Source of the DNA: Gloeocapsa sp. PCC 7428
Lineage (GTDB): Bacteria; Cyanobacteriota; Cyanobacteriia; Cyanobacteriales; Chroococcidiopsidaceae
Assembly: GCF_000317555.1 (NCBI RefSeq)
Contig: NC_019745.1
Coordinates: forward strand, 310,001-374,000
Reading direction: 5' to 3'
Length of the DNA stretch: 64,000 bases
A program made the translations under genes and the position numbers. The notes under the pieces were generated by a model. It did not search any database. It worked only from the letters and a program-made list of their open reading frames with translations, and had not been told where the DNA came from. Of this stretch, positions 50,594-58,999 are shown piece after piece (position 1 is the first letter of the stretch; each line of letters begins with the position of its first letter).

Positions 50594-50783
50594 AATAGGT
50601 AAAAATCAACTTAACTTAATGGCTGGTAACTAGTCAATAGTAATTAGCGATTAGAAAGAATAATAAGCAACATCCCGATTACCTAACAATAGTTGATAGT
50701 TGACAAAGTCTTCCCACACTTTCTTCGCTGTCAACTGTCGCATAAATGACGGGGGTTTTTCGCATCACGTCGCATAATTATCT

Positions 50784-52334
50784 TTATTCGTGTATACTGC
50801 CATCGGGCATCGTAGCGCCACTTAGCCTCGCAGATTCTAGATTTGCTCCACTCAAGTTTGCACCTGCAAGATTTGCTCTTTCTAAGTTGGTATTCCTTAA
50901 ATCTGCGCCACGCAAATCTACTGATACTAAATTCACTGCACTTAAATTAGCTTGACTCAGGTTTGCACCACATAGGTTAGCTTCACTCAAGTCGGCTCCG
51001 CTAAGATTTCCTTGAAACACAATCCCAACTAAATTAGCTTGTATCAAAGTAGCACCGCTCAAGTTTATCTTGTTGAGATACGTGTTTTGCAAATTCGCAT
51101 GACTTAAGTTAGCTGCTGTAAGATTTGCTCCCTCCAAACTTGCTCTACTTAAGTTTGCCTCAGTGAGATTCGCTGCAATTAAATTTGCGTATTTCAGGTT
51201 AGCTTCACTCAAATTAGCGGCACGAAAGCTTGTTTGCAGCATAATTGCACCATTGAGATTCGCGGCACTGAAGTTTGCTCGATCGCAGTTGGCTTCACTG
51301 AGGTTTGCTCCAGTCAAATTCGTCGTATAAAAGTTTGTTTCTCGTAAATCTGCCTTAGTTAAACTAACCTCTTTGAGGTCGTAGCCTGCTAAATTAGCCT
51401 TTGATAAAACAGTACTAGGAGCAATCAGATAAGCTTCTGCTGCTGTTAAGTCAAAATCTTCAGGAAATATTGTAGACAAGTCATAAACTGCTTGTTGTAG
51501 GTTCGCATCTTGAAGATTGGCTTCAGTAAAATCAGTAGCTAATAAATTAGCACGACTTAAATTCGCTTCGCGCAAATTAACTTTATAAAAGTTGGCTTTC
51601 TGTAAATTTCCTTTACTAAGATTTGCTCTACTGAAGTTAGTTTCTTCAAGTTCTACCTGAAAAGATAAGTTGACTCCACTTAAATTAGCACCGCTTAAAT
51701 TAGCTCGCCCTAACTTGGTTTTAGAGAAAATAGCTTGCCTTAAATCTGTATTTTCTAAGTTTGCTTCAGTCAAATTTGTCTGTTCTAATACTGCTTCACA
51801 AAGTTGAGCATCTTTTAGATTGGAATGACTTAAATTTACTAAACTAAGATTGGCTTTGCTTAAGTTTGCCTGTACCAAGTTAGCGTGAGTAAAATTACAG
51901 ACACTCGCGTTTAAAGATTCTCCACTTAAATTAATTTGTGCAAGATTACAACCGGAAAAATTACGCTGTCCATTATTATATCGCTGCCAAAATTCTTCAG
52001 TGGTGATATTTAGTTCAGTATCTTCATCGGTGCGATCGTCTGTATCTAAGTCGTCACGAATAAATTGGTTATTGAGATCTGAGGCTAAGCTAAAAGTGTT
52101 AGATTGGGTTAAGTTGAGTTCTTGCAGTCTAGCTAATGCATCTTGCAGTTTAGTAATCTGCTGTAGCTCTGGTCGATTGTCAAACTGCTCACTCAGGCTA
52201 TCTAAGCGCCGTTTTAATTCTGTTAAATACTTAACAAGCACATTTTGCTGTTGTTGTAACTGTTCGACTTGAGAAACTAGCAGACGGTAATCGTCTGGTG
52301 TTTCCCGTACAGGATCTAATTCTGAGTTAGACAT
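50784..52334 (-). CDS. Large pentapeptide-repeat protein with coiled-coil start
   Basis: 516 aa. The N-terminal ~80 residues form a coiled coil (VSQVEQLQQQQNVLVKYLTE). From about 120 to 510 there is a nearly unbroken pentapeptide array (ANLSKANLSL, ANLSGANLSG, DLRGADLRNT), interrupted once near 285-310 by YDLSTIFPEDFDLTAAEAYL. This predicts a long right-handed beta-helix rod. No signal peptide is seen. Some family members mimic DNA and bind gyrase, but most cyanobacterial ones have no known role. It is next to a NACHT-family remnant; such proteins are sometimes fused to pentapeptide arrays. Confidence 0.93.
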   Translation of the reverse strand: MSNSELDPVRETPDDYRLLVSQVEQLQQQQNVLVKYLTELKRRLDSLSEQFDNRPELQQITKLQDALARLQELNLTQSNTFSLASDLNNQFIRDDLDTDDRTDEDTELNITTEEFWQRYNNGQRNFSGCNLAQINLSGESLNASVCNFTHANLVQANLSKANLSLVNLSHSNLKDAQLCEAVLEQTNLTEANLENTDLRQAIFSKTKLGRANLSGANLSGVNLSFQVELEETNFSRANLSKGNLQKANFYKVNLREANLSRANLLATDFTEANLQDANLQQAVYDLSTIFPEDFDLTAAEAYLIAPSTVLSKANLAGYDLKEVSLTKADLRETNFYTTNLTGANLSEANCDRANFSAANLNGAIMLQTSFRAANLSEANLKYANLIAANLTEANLSRASLEGANLTAANLSHANLQNTYLNKINLSGATLIQANLVGIVFQGNLSGADLSEANLCGANLSQANLSAVNLVSVDLRGADLRNTNLERANLAGANLSGANLESARLSGATMPDGSIHE

Positions 52335-52369
52335 AACAAGGCTGAAAAACAGTTAGGCAACTTAATCTA

Positions 52370-53515
52370 TTATGCGATCGCCTCCAGTAATGGGGTATTT
52401 TTCGCGAATGAAAATAAGTTTTGCTCTAACTCTTCTCGAATACTACAGGTGACACATCCAGCATCTATACTATCAAATAAAACTTTGGACATATCATAAT
52501 ATTGCTGTAACGCCTGCTTCTGGCGATCGCTAAAACGACATCTTTGTAGTTTGTGAGCCGCAGAATTTAACTTTGGTGAATCAGCTTCTAGATCGCGTGA
52601 TAACTTGCTATCTAAAGCACCAGAAATCTCAAAATCAATACCAAGAATACACTCGATATAAAACGCACGAACTGCTGCGGGTTTGTAATCACAATTTATC
52701 TTCAGTGATTGATATTTTAACCAAGTTAGAAAAGGTTGCAAAGTTACTTGTGATTCAATTAAAGTATCAATTTTAGACTTCATTAGTAGCAAGAGATAGT
52801 CTGTATTCGGTAACATACTTGCTACTAGAGTGCAAATTTGATGCCAGCGATTTTCCGTTAATTGCTCAACAAGCTGTTTGAGCGCTTGCTCTAATCCCTG
52901 TACAGTATAACCTTCTACAATTGCTTTTGCAGCTAAATATTCATGAAAAGAAAGAACTGAAAAAGCATAAATACCAGGCGTCCATTCGGTAAAGAGTTCG
53001 TAATGAGCTTGAATAGATTGTAGAACTTGCTTGGCTTGCGCACGTGTTTCTAGCTCAATTTGGGTTTTGAATATTTTTTGTAGATAGTCACTGATATACT
53101 GCTCTAGCTGCTGTTGCTCAAAAAAGTATTCTCCTTGTGCAAAAGTCATCCAAGCAACATAAGTTAGCAAATCTTCTTTTTGTTTCAACGACAAGCTTGT
53201 GAAAATTTTGTCTTTTGCACCTTCAGTGCTACCCCACTGCTTTAAGAGAATTTGTAATCCTGCATGATAAAGCTGCGCGCGCTGTAGTGGAATTTCGCCT
53301 GTTTCTTCAAAAACTATACGTAATAAAGTTAATAATAAAGGGTGACTAAGTATCTGTTTAACAGTTTCATGCTCTTGGATTTTTACAGGTAATTGCGGCT
53401 TTTGAGTTTTAAGCCATATTTTTTTATACTTTACTTGCTTTTGCTCATCGAGCTTAATATTTTGTTCTATAGATAAAAATTTTCTATTTTGTGACTCTAC
53501 AGTTACGTTGAGCAT
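52370..53515 (-). pseudogene. NACHT-family NTPase remnant (C-terminal part)
   Basis: 381 aa. From about residue 45 it matches the region after the NACHT ATPase: ILSHPLLLTLLRIVFEETGE, AQLYHAGLQILLKQWG, LSLKQKEDLLTYVAWMTFAQ and GIYAFSVLSFHEYLAAKAIV, then a C-terminal helical domain. The P-loop and Walker B that should come before it are absent. The first ~45 residues (LNVTVESQNRKFLSIEQNI) do not fit the family. It is probably a truncated gene; a functional domain-only protein is possible. Full-length members can act in phage defence, but nothing here shows that. Confidence 0.65.
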
Positions 53516-53602
53516 GAGAATTGGATAGTGGTAATGATATAATTTTGTAATAAGCTGCTTACTTGTAGCGTTGCTTTTATGAATAAATTAACAAAGTAAG
53601 TA

Positions 53603-54388
53603 TTAAGCTCCTGCTGCTAAGGCTGGTGCTTGTAATAAATTAACTAACTGTACTTTACCTCTTTGAAGGTAGCGGGTAACTGTCATTGGGCTAGTGCCAA
53701 TGTGTTGTGCTGCTTCTTTACGCGAAAGCTCTTTTAAGAAAACTAATTCAACTGCAATTCTTGTCTTTTCCTCCATTTGACTCATTGCGCCTTGTAGTTG
53801 CTGGCGATCCTCTTCTTGTTGCTGTAAGCTCGTAGAACGAGGATCAGCAAGTGCTTCTCCTAATGTAATTGGGCAATCGACATGATGAACAACAGTCGTA
53901 TCTAGACTTAAAGTAATTCGGTTTTGAATTGCTAATTTGCAATCGAGCCACTCTTGTATAGAAACTTGTAAGCAGCAAGCGATTTCGATATCTGTTGGAC
54001 AGCGCCCTAATGAAGAAGTTAGTTTTTTACGAACTTTTTGTCCCTGGTTATAAATTTCTTGCCAACGTCGAGGAATTTTAATAGCACACGAGCGATCGCG
54101 TAAAAAATGAAGAATTTCCCCACGAATATAAGGCACAGCAAAAGAACTAAAAGCATAGCCTTGACTCGGATCAAATCGTTCAATTGCTCGAATCAAACCC
54201 AAGTAGCCAATTTGTTCTAAATCTTCGTATGGCTCAGTACATTGATGACTGAATTGATGTGCCATTTTCCTGACTAAACCACTGTGCAATTTAACCAGTT
54301 TATTTCGTAATTTAATCGAAGGTTTTTGATGATATGAAACAAGTAAGTTCCGTGCTTCTGAATAGTCAGCGTATTGAGTTTTCGGCAT
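53603..54388 (-). CDS. sigF: Group 3 RNA polymerase sigma factor, SigF type
   Basis: 261 aa from the ATG at 54388; a longer frame to 54535 adds 49 residues unlike the family and is rejected. Region 2 is clear: LVRKMAHQFSHQ, EDLEQIGYLGLIRAIERFDP, FSSFAVPYIRGEILHFLRD. Region 3 has WQEIYNQGQKVRKKL and region 4 ELSRKEAAQHIGTSPMTVTR. SigF-type factors in cyanobacteria govern pilus and motility genes and stress responses. No anti-sigma gene is adjacent. It is divergent from prfB across a 527-bp gap. Confidence 0.93.
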   Translation of the reverse strand: MPKTQYADYSEARNLLVSYHQKPSIKLRNKLVKLHSGLVRKMAHQFSHQCTEPYEDLEQIGYLGLIRAIERFDPSQGYAFSSFAVPYIRGEILHFLRDRSCAIKIPRRWQEIYNQGQKVRKKLTSSLGRCPTDIEIACCLQVSIQEWLDCKLAIQNRITLSLDTTVVHHVDCPITLGEALADPRSTSLQQQEEDRQQLQGAMSQMEEKTRIAVELVFLKELSRKEAAQHIGTSPMTVTRYLQRGKVQLVNLLQAPALAAGA

Positions 54389-54751
54389 AAAAACTCCGAT
54401 AATAATTAAAGAGATTTTTAGATATTTGTGTAAAAAAATGACTAAGCTTGAATCCAAGCTGCAATTATTGTCGGTAGAGAAAGCATAAGAAACCATCGTC
54501 ATTCCACTGAATTTATCAAGGTTGCCCTTTGACAAATCGGGATTTTTACGTATATTCTCTGAGTAAGTAGCATCGCTTCATTGTCTTCATAGCTAGACAG
54601 ATCGCTCTGAGAATCATCGGGTGCCGATATGAATCGTCGAGTAGTTATTCATTGGAAGTCTTCAGTAGCATTCAGTAACGACCGATTAAGACGAAAAAGG
54701 CTTGGCAAATTCACACATCTGAAAGAGAGATAACGACAAAAAATTCAGTAG

Positions 54752-54831
54752 CTTGAGTAGGGATTGACCTCAAGTGAGTTCTACTGTCTTCAGTAGCGCG
54801 TGGAAGAACTAAAAGTCTTATCCAAAGACTT
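54752..54831 (+). other. Three consecutive stem-loops upstream of prfB
   Basis: Perfect inverted repeats occur in a row: CTTGAG/CTCAAG (54752-54757, 54769-54774), CTACTG/CAGTAG (54781-54786, 54791-54796) and AAGTCTT/AAGACTT (54813-54819, 54825-54831). They lie 85-165 bases before the prfB ATG. They could be a structured leader or a small RNA. The rest of the 54389-54915 gap shows no gene. Confidence 0.4.
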
Positions 54832-54915
54832 GGATTGAGAAGTTGTCGATAATCGTTAAAATCAAAATACAGTTCAACGCACGATCGCAAAAAAAATACT
54901 GTCTACTTAGAGGAT

Positions 54916-56038
54916 ATGGAAGTCTTAGAAATCAAACGCGAAGTCGAAAGGTTATCTCAGCGCCTGGGTAAAACCCAGGACTATCTTTGACGTACCAGCA
55001 TTAACCGCCAAAATTCAGGATCTTGAGCAAATCGCAGCGCAACCAGAATTTTGGGAAGATCAAACAAGTGCGCAACAAACGCTGCAAGAAATGAACGATC
55101 TCAAAGCGCATTTGCAGCAACACGCACAATGGCAAGCGAGTTTAGAAGATACCAAAGCTGTGCTGGAACTTTTAGAGTTAGAAGCTGACGAAGCCCTGCT
55201 AAACGAAGCCGCTGTGAACGTGACGCAGTTGAATCGAGAACTCGATCAGTGGGAGCTACAGCAGTTACTCGCTGGTCCTTATGATGAAAAAGGCGCAGTT
55301 CTCACGATCAATGCGGGTGCAGGAGGAACTGACGCTCAAGATTGGGCAGAGATGCTGCTCCGGATGTACACGCGTTGGGCAGAAAATCAAGGATATAAAG
55401 TCAATCTTGCTGAACTTTCTGAAGGCGATGAAGCGGGAGTTAAGTCAGCTACGCTAGAAATTTCTGGTCGTTATGCTTATGGGTACTTGCAAGGCGAGAA
55501 GGGAACGCATCGCCTAGTACGCATTTCCCCTTTCAACGCCAACGGTAAGCGACAAACAAGCTTTGCTGGTGTGGAAGTCATGCCACAAATCGATAATTCT
55601 GTGCAGTTGGACATACCAGAAAAAGACTTAGAAATTACAACATCAAGGGCTGGTGGTAAAGGCGGGCAAAACGTTAATAAAGTAGAAACCGCAGTCCGCA
55701 TCGTCCACATTCCTACTGGTATTGCAGTGCGCTGTACTCAAGAGCGCAGTCAGTTGCAAAATAAGGAAAAAGCACTGGCGATCCTCAAAGCAAAGCTGCT
55801 GATCGTTGCGCAAGAACAACGCGCGCAAGAAATCGCCCAAATTCGTGGCGATATGGTAGAAGCTGCTTGGGGAAACCAAATTCGCAACTACGTCTTTCAC
55901 CCCTATCAGTTAGTGAAGGACTTGCGGACTAATGTGGAAACAACAGCGATCGCCGACGTTATGAATGGCGAAATCGATTTGTTTATTCAAGCCTACCTCC
56001 GTCAAGAAAATCAACTTGTAGAGAGTAACATCGCCTAG
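54916..56038 (+). CDS. prfB: Peptide chain release factor 2 (programmed +1 frameshift)
   Basis: 373 aa when read as 24 codons from ATG 54916 plus 349 codons in the +1 frame from 54989. The first frame ends [10 protein letters not shown]...GKTQDYL with UGA as codon 25 (54988-54990). The second frame continues [16 protein letters not shown]. Family signatures follow: [39 protein letters not shown] and the GGQ loop [21 protein letters not shown]2 recognises UGA and UAA. Low RF2 leads to pausing at the in-frame UGA and shift to full-length RF2, a classic autoregulation. An AGAGGA ribosome site precedes the ATG. Confidence 0.95.
54974..54990 (+). promoter_or_regulatory. prfB +1 frameshift site
   Basis: The slippery sequence CTT TGA C at 54985-54991 follows a Shine-Dalgarno-like CCAGGA seven bases upstream. 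Ribosomes shift from CTT onto TTT/GAC, skipping T54988. The layout matches the recoding signal of bacterial prfB genes. Confidence 0.9.
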
Positions 56039-56229
56039 TTGAGGAGAAATAGGGGAAGCAGAGGGTAGGCGGGTAGTTGGGTTATTGAGTATTAAAGAGC
56101 AATAATCATCAAATTTCTCCCACACTTCCCACACTTCCCACTAGCCTCTAGCTGCTGCTTTAACAAACTGTTACATTAAGGGAAGAATATTTATAGCCGT
56201 ATATCGCGTGCAAGCGACAATACTTAATT

Positions 56230-56430
56230 ATGAGCAATTCGTCCTTACCAGAGCAAACTGTAAGCCATCCGACGCAATCACCTGCAACCACCACCGAACC
56301 GCGACCAAGTTATGTTAAGCTTGCCATGCGTAATATGGTGCGTAAGCGAGCTACTTCGCTGCAACATTTTATTTTAACAACTGTTGGACTTTTAGCCGTT
56401 CTGGTGGGACTTGCTTATCTAACTCGATGA
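56230..56430 (+). CDS. DUF3285 small membrane protein
   Basis: 66 aa. A polar, proline-rich N-terminus, then YVKLAMRNMVRKRATSLQHF (the family core) and one membrane helix (ILTTVGLLAVLVGLAYLT). The family is confined to cyanobacteria as far as I know, with no known function. Its stop overlaps the ybeY start (ATGA), so the two are translationally coupled. Confidence 0.85.
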   Translation: MSNSSLPEQTVSHPTQSPATTTEPRPSYVKLAMRNMVRKRATSLQHFILTTVGLLAVLVGLAYLTR

Positions 56431-56966
56431 CAAAACAACTGCAAGTTGAAATCAACGTTGAAAACTGTTTTTTAGATTCCTCAATAGCAAAAGATTTATT
56501 AGTAAATCAACAAGTTAATTCCAACTTCATCGCCATAGAGACGTGGGAAGCGTGGTTTGCGTGTTGGATTGCAAGCTTGCAAGAGTATCTTCCTCCAGCA
56601 CTGGGATACGAACTGAGCCTGCGCTTAACTGACGATGCAGAAATTCAAGTGTTAAATGCGCAGTATCGACAGCAAAACAAGCCTACCGATGTACTAGCAT
56701 TCGCAGCATTAGAGACAAATTTCCCTCTGCCGAGTGAGATGCGATCGCGTCTTCCTTTATATCTTGGTGATATAGTAATCTCGGTTGATACAGCCGCACG
56801 GCAAGCAAATCAGCAGAATCACTCATTGAAAATTGAGCTAGCTTGGTTAGCAGCCCATGGTTTGCTTCATCTGTTGGGTTGGGATCATCCCGACGATGAC
56901 AGCCTCAACCAAATGCTCAACGAGCAAACTCACTTACTAGACAAAGTTAATCTTGTCGTGATGTAG
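56427..56966 (+). CDS. ybeY: rRNA maturation RNase YbeY
   Basis: 179 aa. The zinc-binding active site reads HGLLHLLGWDH (HGxLHLxGxDH) near residue 150, preceded by TDVLAFAALE and LGDIVISVDTAARQA. YbeY is a metallo-endoribonuclease acting in 16S rRNA 3'-end processing and ribosome quality control. An N-terminal extension of ~30 residues precedes the core. The start overlaps the DUF3285 stop. Confidence 0.95.
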   Translation: MTKQLQVEINVENCFLDSSIAKDLLVNQQVNSNFIAIETWEAWFACWIASLQEYLPPALGYELSLRLTDDAEIQVLNAQYRQQNKPTDVLAFAALETNFPLPSEMRSRLPLYLGDIVISVDTAARQANQQNHSLKIELAWLAAHGLLHLLGWDHPDDDSLNQMLNEQTHLLDKVNLVVM

Positions 56967-57069
56967 CTAATCAAATTTCTATTGCCAGTTGTTACTTTCC
57001 TGTGAGACGATGAATTACCGCTATTCAAGCAAGTTTCCTCAATAACTCCTGTGTTCTGGTTTCGTGTAT

Positions 57070-57519
57070 ATGTCCCAAGAAGTTTCTACATCACAGCCAA
57101 ACCGACCAGAAATAGCTTCGAGAAAGCGGGAGTTTTCTTGGCGAGTCGCTGCCAATTTATTAATTAGTTTTAAATATGCCTGGAATGGCGTAAGTTACAC
57201 TTTTGTTACCCAACGCAATTTTCGGATTCATTTATTAATTGGCGCTCTAGCAATCAGCTTGGGCGTTTTATTACATTTACAACCGATTGAGCTAGCCGTT
57301 ATTAGCATTACGATTGGATTAGTACTGGCATTAGAGGTCTTGAACACAGCAATCGAGTCGGTCGTCGATCTCACAGTCAAGCAAACTTATCACGAACTCG
57401 CTAAAATTGCTAAAGATTGCGCAGCAGGTGCTGTTCTTGTTACTGCGTTAGCCGCTGTATTTGTTGCCGGAATTCTCTTATTACCTCCCTTGCTCGTCTT
57501 ATTACGCGCCGCTTTATGA
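57070..57519 (+). CDS. dgkA: Diacylglycerol kinase family protein
   Basis: 149 aa from the ATG at 57070; a GTG at 57064 adds two residues. DgkA-type membrane fold: NLLISFKYAWNGVSYTFVTQRNFRIH, then VLALEVLNTAIESVVDL with the catalytic Glu and metal-site Asn. Three hydrophobic helices follow. It phosphorylates a lipid such as diacylglycerol or undecaprenol on the inner membrane. The long N-terminus of ~25 polar residues is common in cyanobacteria. It follows ybeY by about 100 bp in the same direction. Confidence 0.92.
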   Translation: MSQEVSTSQPNRPEIASRKREFSWRVAANLLISFKYAWNGVSYTFVTQRNFRIHLLIGALAISLGVLLHLQPIELAVISITIGLVLALEVLNTAIESVVDLTVKQTYHELAKIAKDCAAGAVLVTALAAVFVAGILLLPPLLVLLRAAL

Positions 57520-57550
57520 TAGAGAAGAGTAAGAATGAGGATAAATAACC

Positions 57551-58147
57551 TTGCTCATAGTTATCGATAACTACGACAGCTTCACCTACAATTTGGTTCA
57601 GTATCTCGGAGAACTCGCAGCCGATTTTCCTGTAGCGGCAGAAATCCAAGTTTACCGTAACGACCAAATTACCTTAGAGCAAATTCGCCAGTTGCAACCA
57701 GCAGGTATTGTCATCTCTCCAGGACCTGGACGCCCCGACGATGCTGGAATTTCTCTAGATATCATTCGTCACCTAGGACCAGATTTACCAATTCTCGGTG
57801 TGTGCTTGGGGCATCAAAGCATTGGTCAAGTTTTCGGCGGCAAAATTGTTTCTGCGCCAGAACTCATGCATGGTAAAACATCTGACGTTTCACATACAGG
57901 TATTGGTGTTTTTAAAGGATTAGAAAATCCTTTGACCGCAACTCGGTATCATAGTTTAGCGATCGATGCGCAAACCTGCCCAGACGTACTAGAAATTACG
58001 GCTTGGGTAGACGATGGCACAATTATGGGTGTAAGACACCGAAACTATCCGCACATTGAAGGCGTCCAATTTCACCCAGAGAGTGTGCTGACAAATTCAG
58101 GAAAGCAGCTACTACGAAATTTCCTGGAACAACTGGAGAAAAGATGA
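57551..58147 (+). CDS. trpG: Anthranilate/aminodeoxychorismate synthase component II
   Basis: 198 aa with a TTG start. Class I glutamine amidotransferase: LIVIDNYDSFTYNLVQYL, ISPGPGRPDDAG, the nucleophile loop LGVCLGHQSIGQVFG (Cys near 79), and the catalytic dyad in VQFHPESVLT. It delivers ammonia to TrpE (tryptophan) or PabB (folate); the gene could serve both as in many bacteria. Its stop overlaps the start of the MBL gene (ATGA), so the two are coupled. Confidence 0.93.
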   Translation: MLIVIDNYDSFTYNLVQYLGELAADFPVAAEIQVYRNDQITLEQIRQLQPAGIVISPGPGRPDDAGISLDIIRHLGPDLPILGVCLGHQSIGQVFGGKIVSAPELMHGKTSDVSHTGIGVFKGLENPLTATRYHSLAIDAQTCPDVLEITAWVDDGTIMGVRHRNYPHIEGVQFHPESVLTNSGKQLLRNFLEQLEKR

Positions 58148-58914
58148 AACGGCGACAATTAATGCAATATGCTGGGGCGGGGTTGCTGACAACCGTGGCG
58201 ACGACCCTAGGCAAATTTCAACCTGCTGTCGCACAAGCAGGTTCGTTATCAGTTCAATGGTTAGGTCATACGTGTTTTCTGTTTAATGGAGGCGGAACCC
58301 GCGTTTTAGTTAATCCTTTTCGGACATTGGGTTGCACCGCAGGCTATCGCCCTCCAAACGTTGCGGCAGATCTAGTACTGATTAGTAGTCAGTTACTCGA
58401 TGAAGGTGCTGTAGAATCCGTGCCAGGAAATCCCCGCTTGGTTTTTGAACCAGGCGTTTATGATTTTAATAATATCCAGTTTCAAGGAATCGCCACCGAC
58501 CACGATCGCGTCGGCGGAAAACGTTTTGGTACAAATGTCGCGTGGCGCTGGACACAAGCAGGCATCAACATTCTGCACTTGGGAGGCGCAGCGGCACCAA
58601 TTACGACTGAGCAAAAAATCTTGATGGGTACTCCTGATGTCGTTTTTGTTCCTGTGGGAGGCGGTCCTAAAGCTTACAATCCCCAGGAAGCAAGAGCAGC
58701 AGTGCAAACACTGAATGCAAAACTTGTTATTCCGACGCACTATCGTACCCAAGCCGCAGACGAAGCTAGCTGCGATATCGTTGCGCTTGACGAATTTCTG
58801 GCAGTCATGGACGGAATGCCTGTACGCCGCGCAAATTCTGACACAATTAGCTTGAGCGCAGCAGATTTACCACAAAATGGTTCGGCAATTCAAGTCTTAA
58901 GTTATCGATTTTAG
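58144..58914 (+). CDS. MBL-fold metal-dependent hydrolase, Tat exported
   Basis: 256 aa. The N-terminus has a twin-arginine-like signal (MKRRQLMQYAGAGLLTTVA). The metallo-beta-lactamase fold resembles the UlaG/L-ascorbate-lactonase group: WLGHTCFLFNGGGTRVLVNP, then IATDHDRVGGKR, ILHLGGAAAP and VFVPVGGG, and the late VIPTHYR. The canonical HxHxDH cluster is incomplete: ISSQLLDEGA stands where SHxHxDH should be, so activity is uncertain. It overlaps trpG by 4 bp. Confidence 0.85.
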   Translation: MKRRQLMQYAGAGLLTTVATTLGKFQPAVAQAGSLSVQWLGHTCFLFNGGGTRVLVNPFRTLGCTAGYRPPNVAADLVLISSQLLDEGAVESVPGNPRLVFEPGVYDFNNIQFQGIATDHDRVGGKRFGTNVAWRWTQAGINILHLGGAAAPITTEQKILMGTPDVVFVPVGGGPKAYNPQEARAAVQTLNAKLVIPTHYRTQAADEASCDIVALDEFLAVMDGMPVRRANSDTISLSAADLPQNGSAIQVLSYRF

Positions 58915-58930
58915 CGATCGCCTAACACAC

Positions 58931-58957
58931 CCACCTTGGCAGCCTTGTTCAAGGTGG
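58931..58957 (+). terminator. Hairpin after the MBL gene
   Basis: CCACCTTG (58931-58938) and CAAGGTGG (58950-58957) form a perfect 8-bp stem with an 11-nt loop. No T run follows, so it is a terminator-like or processing hairpin between two transcription units. Confidence 0.5.
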
Positions 58958-58999
58958 TTCGACTACAATTAAGCATAAAGAGCAACTTTAAAAGCAGCA

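Noticed and set aside
50784-52334. Pentapeptide protein as a quinolone-resistance (Qnr/MfpA-type) gyrase protector
   Set aside because: The array is much longer than Qnr/MfpA, has a coiled-coil N-terminus, and lacks their dimer-end features; nothing supports a gyrase role.
54389-54535. 49-residue N-terminal extension of SigF
   Set aside because: The added residues do not match SigF proteins and are hydrophobic/irregular; the ATG at 54388 gives the usual length.
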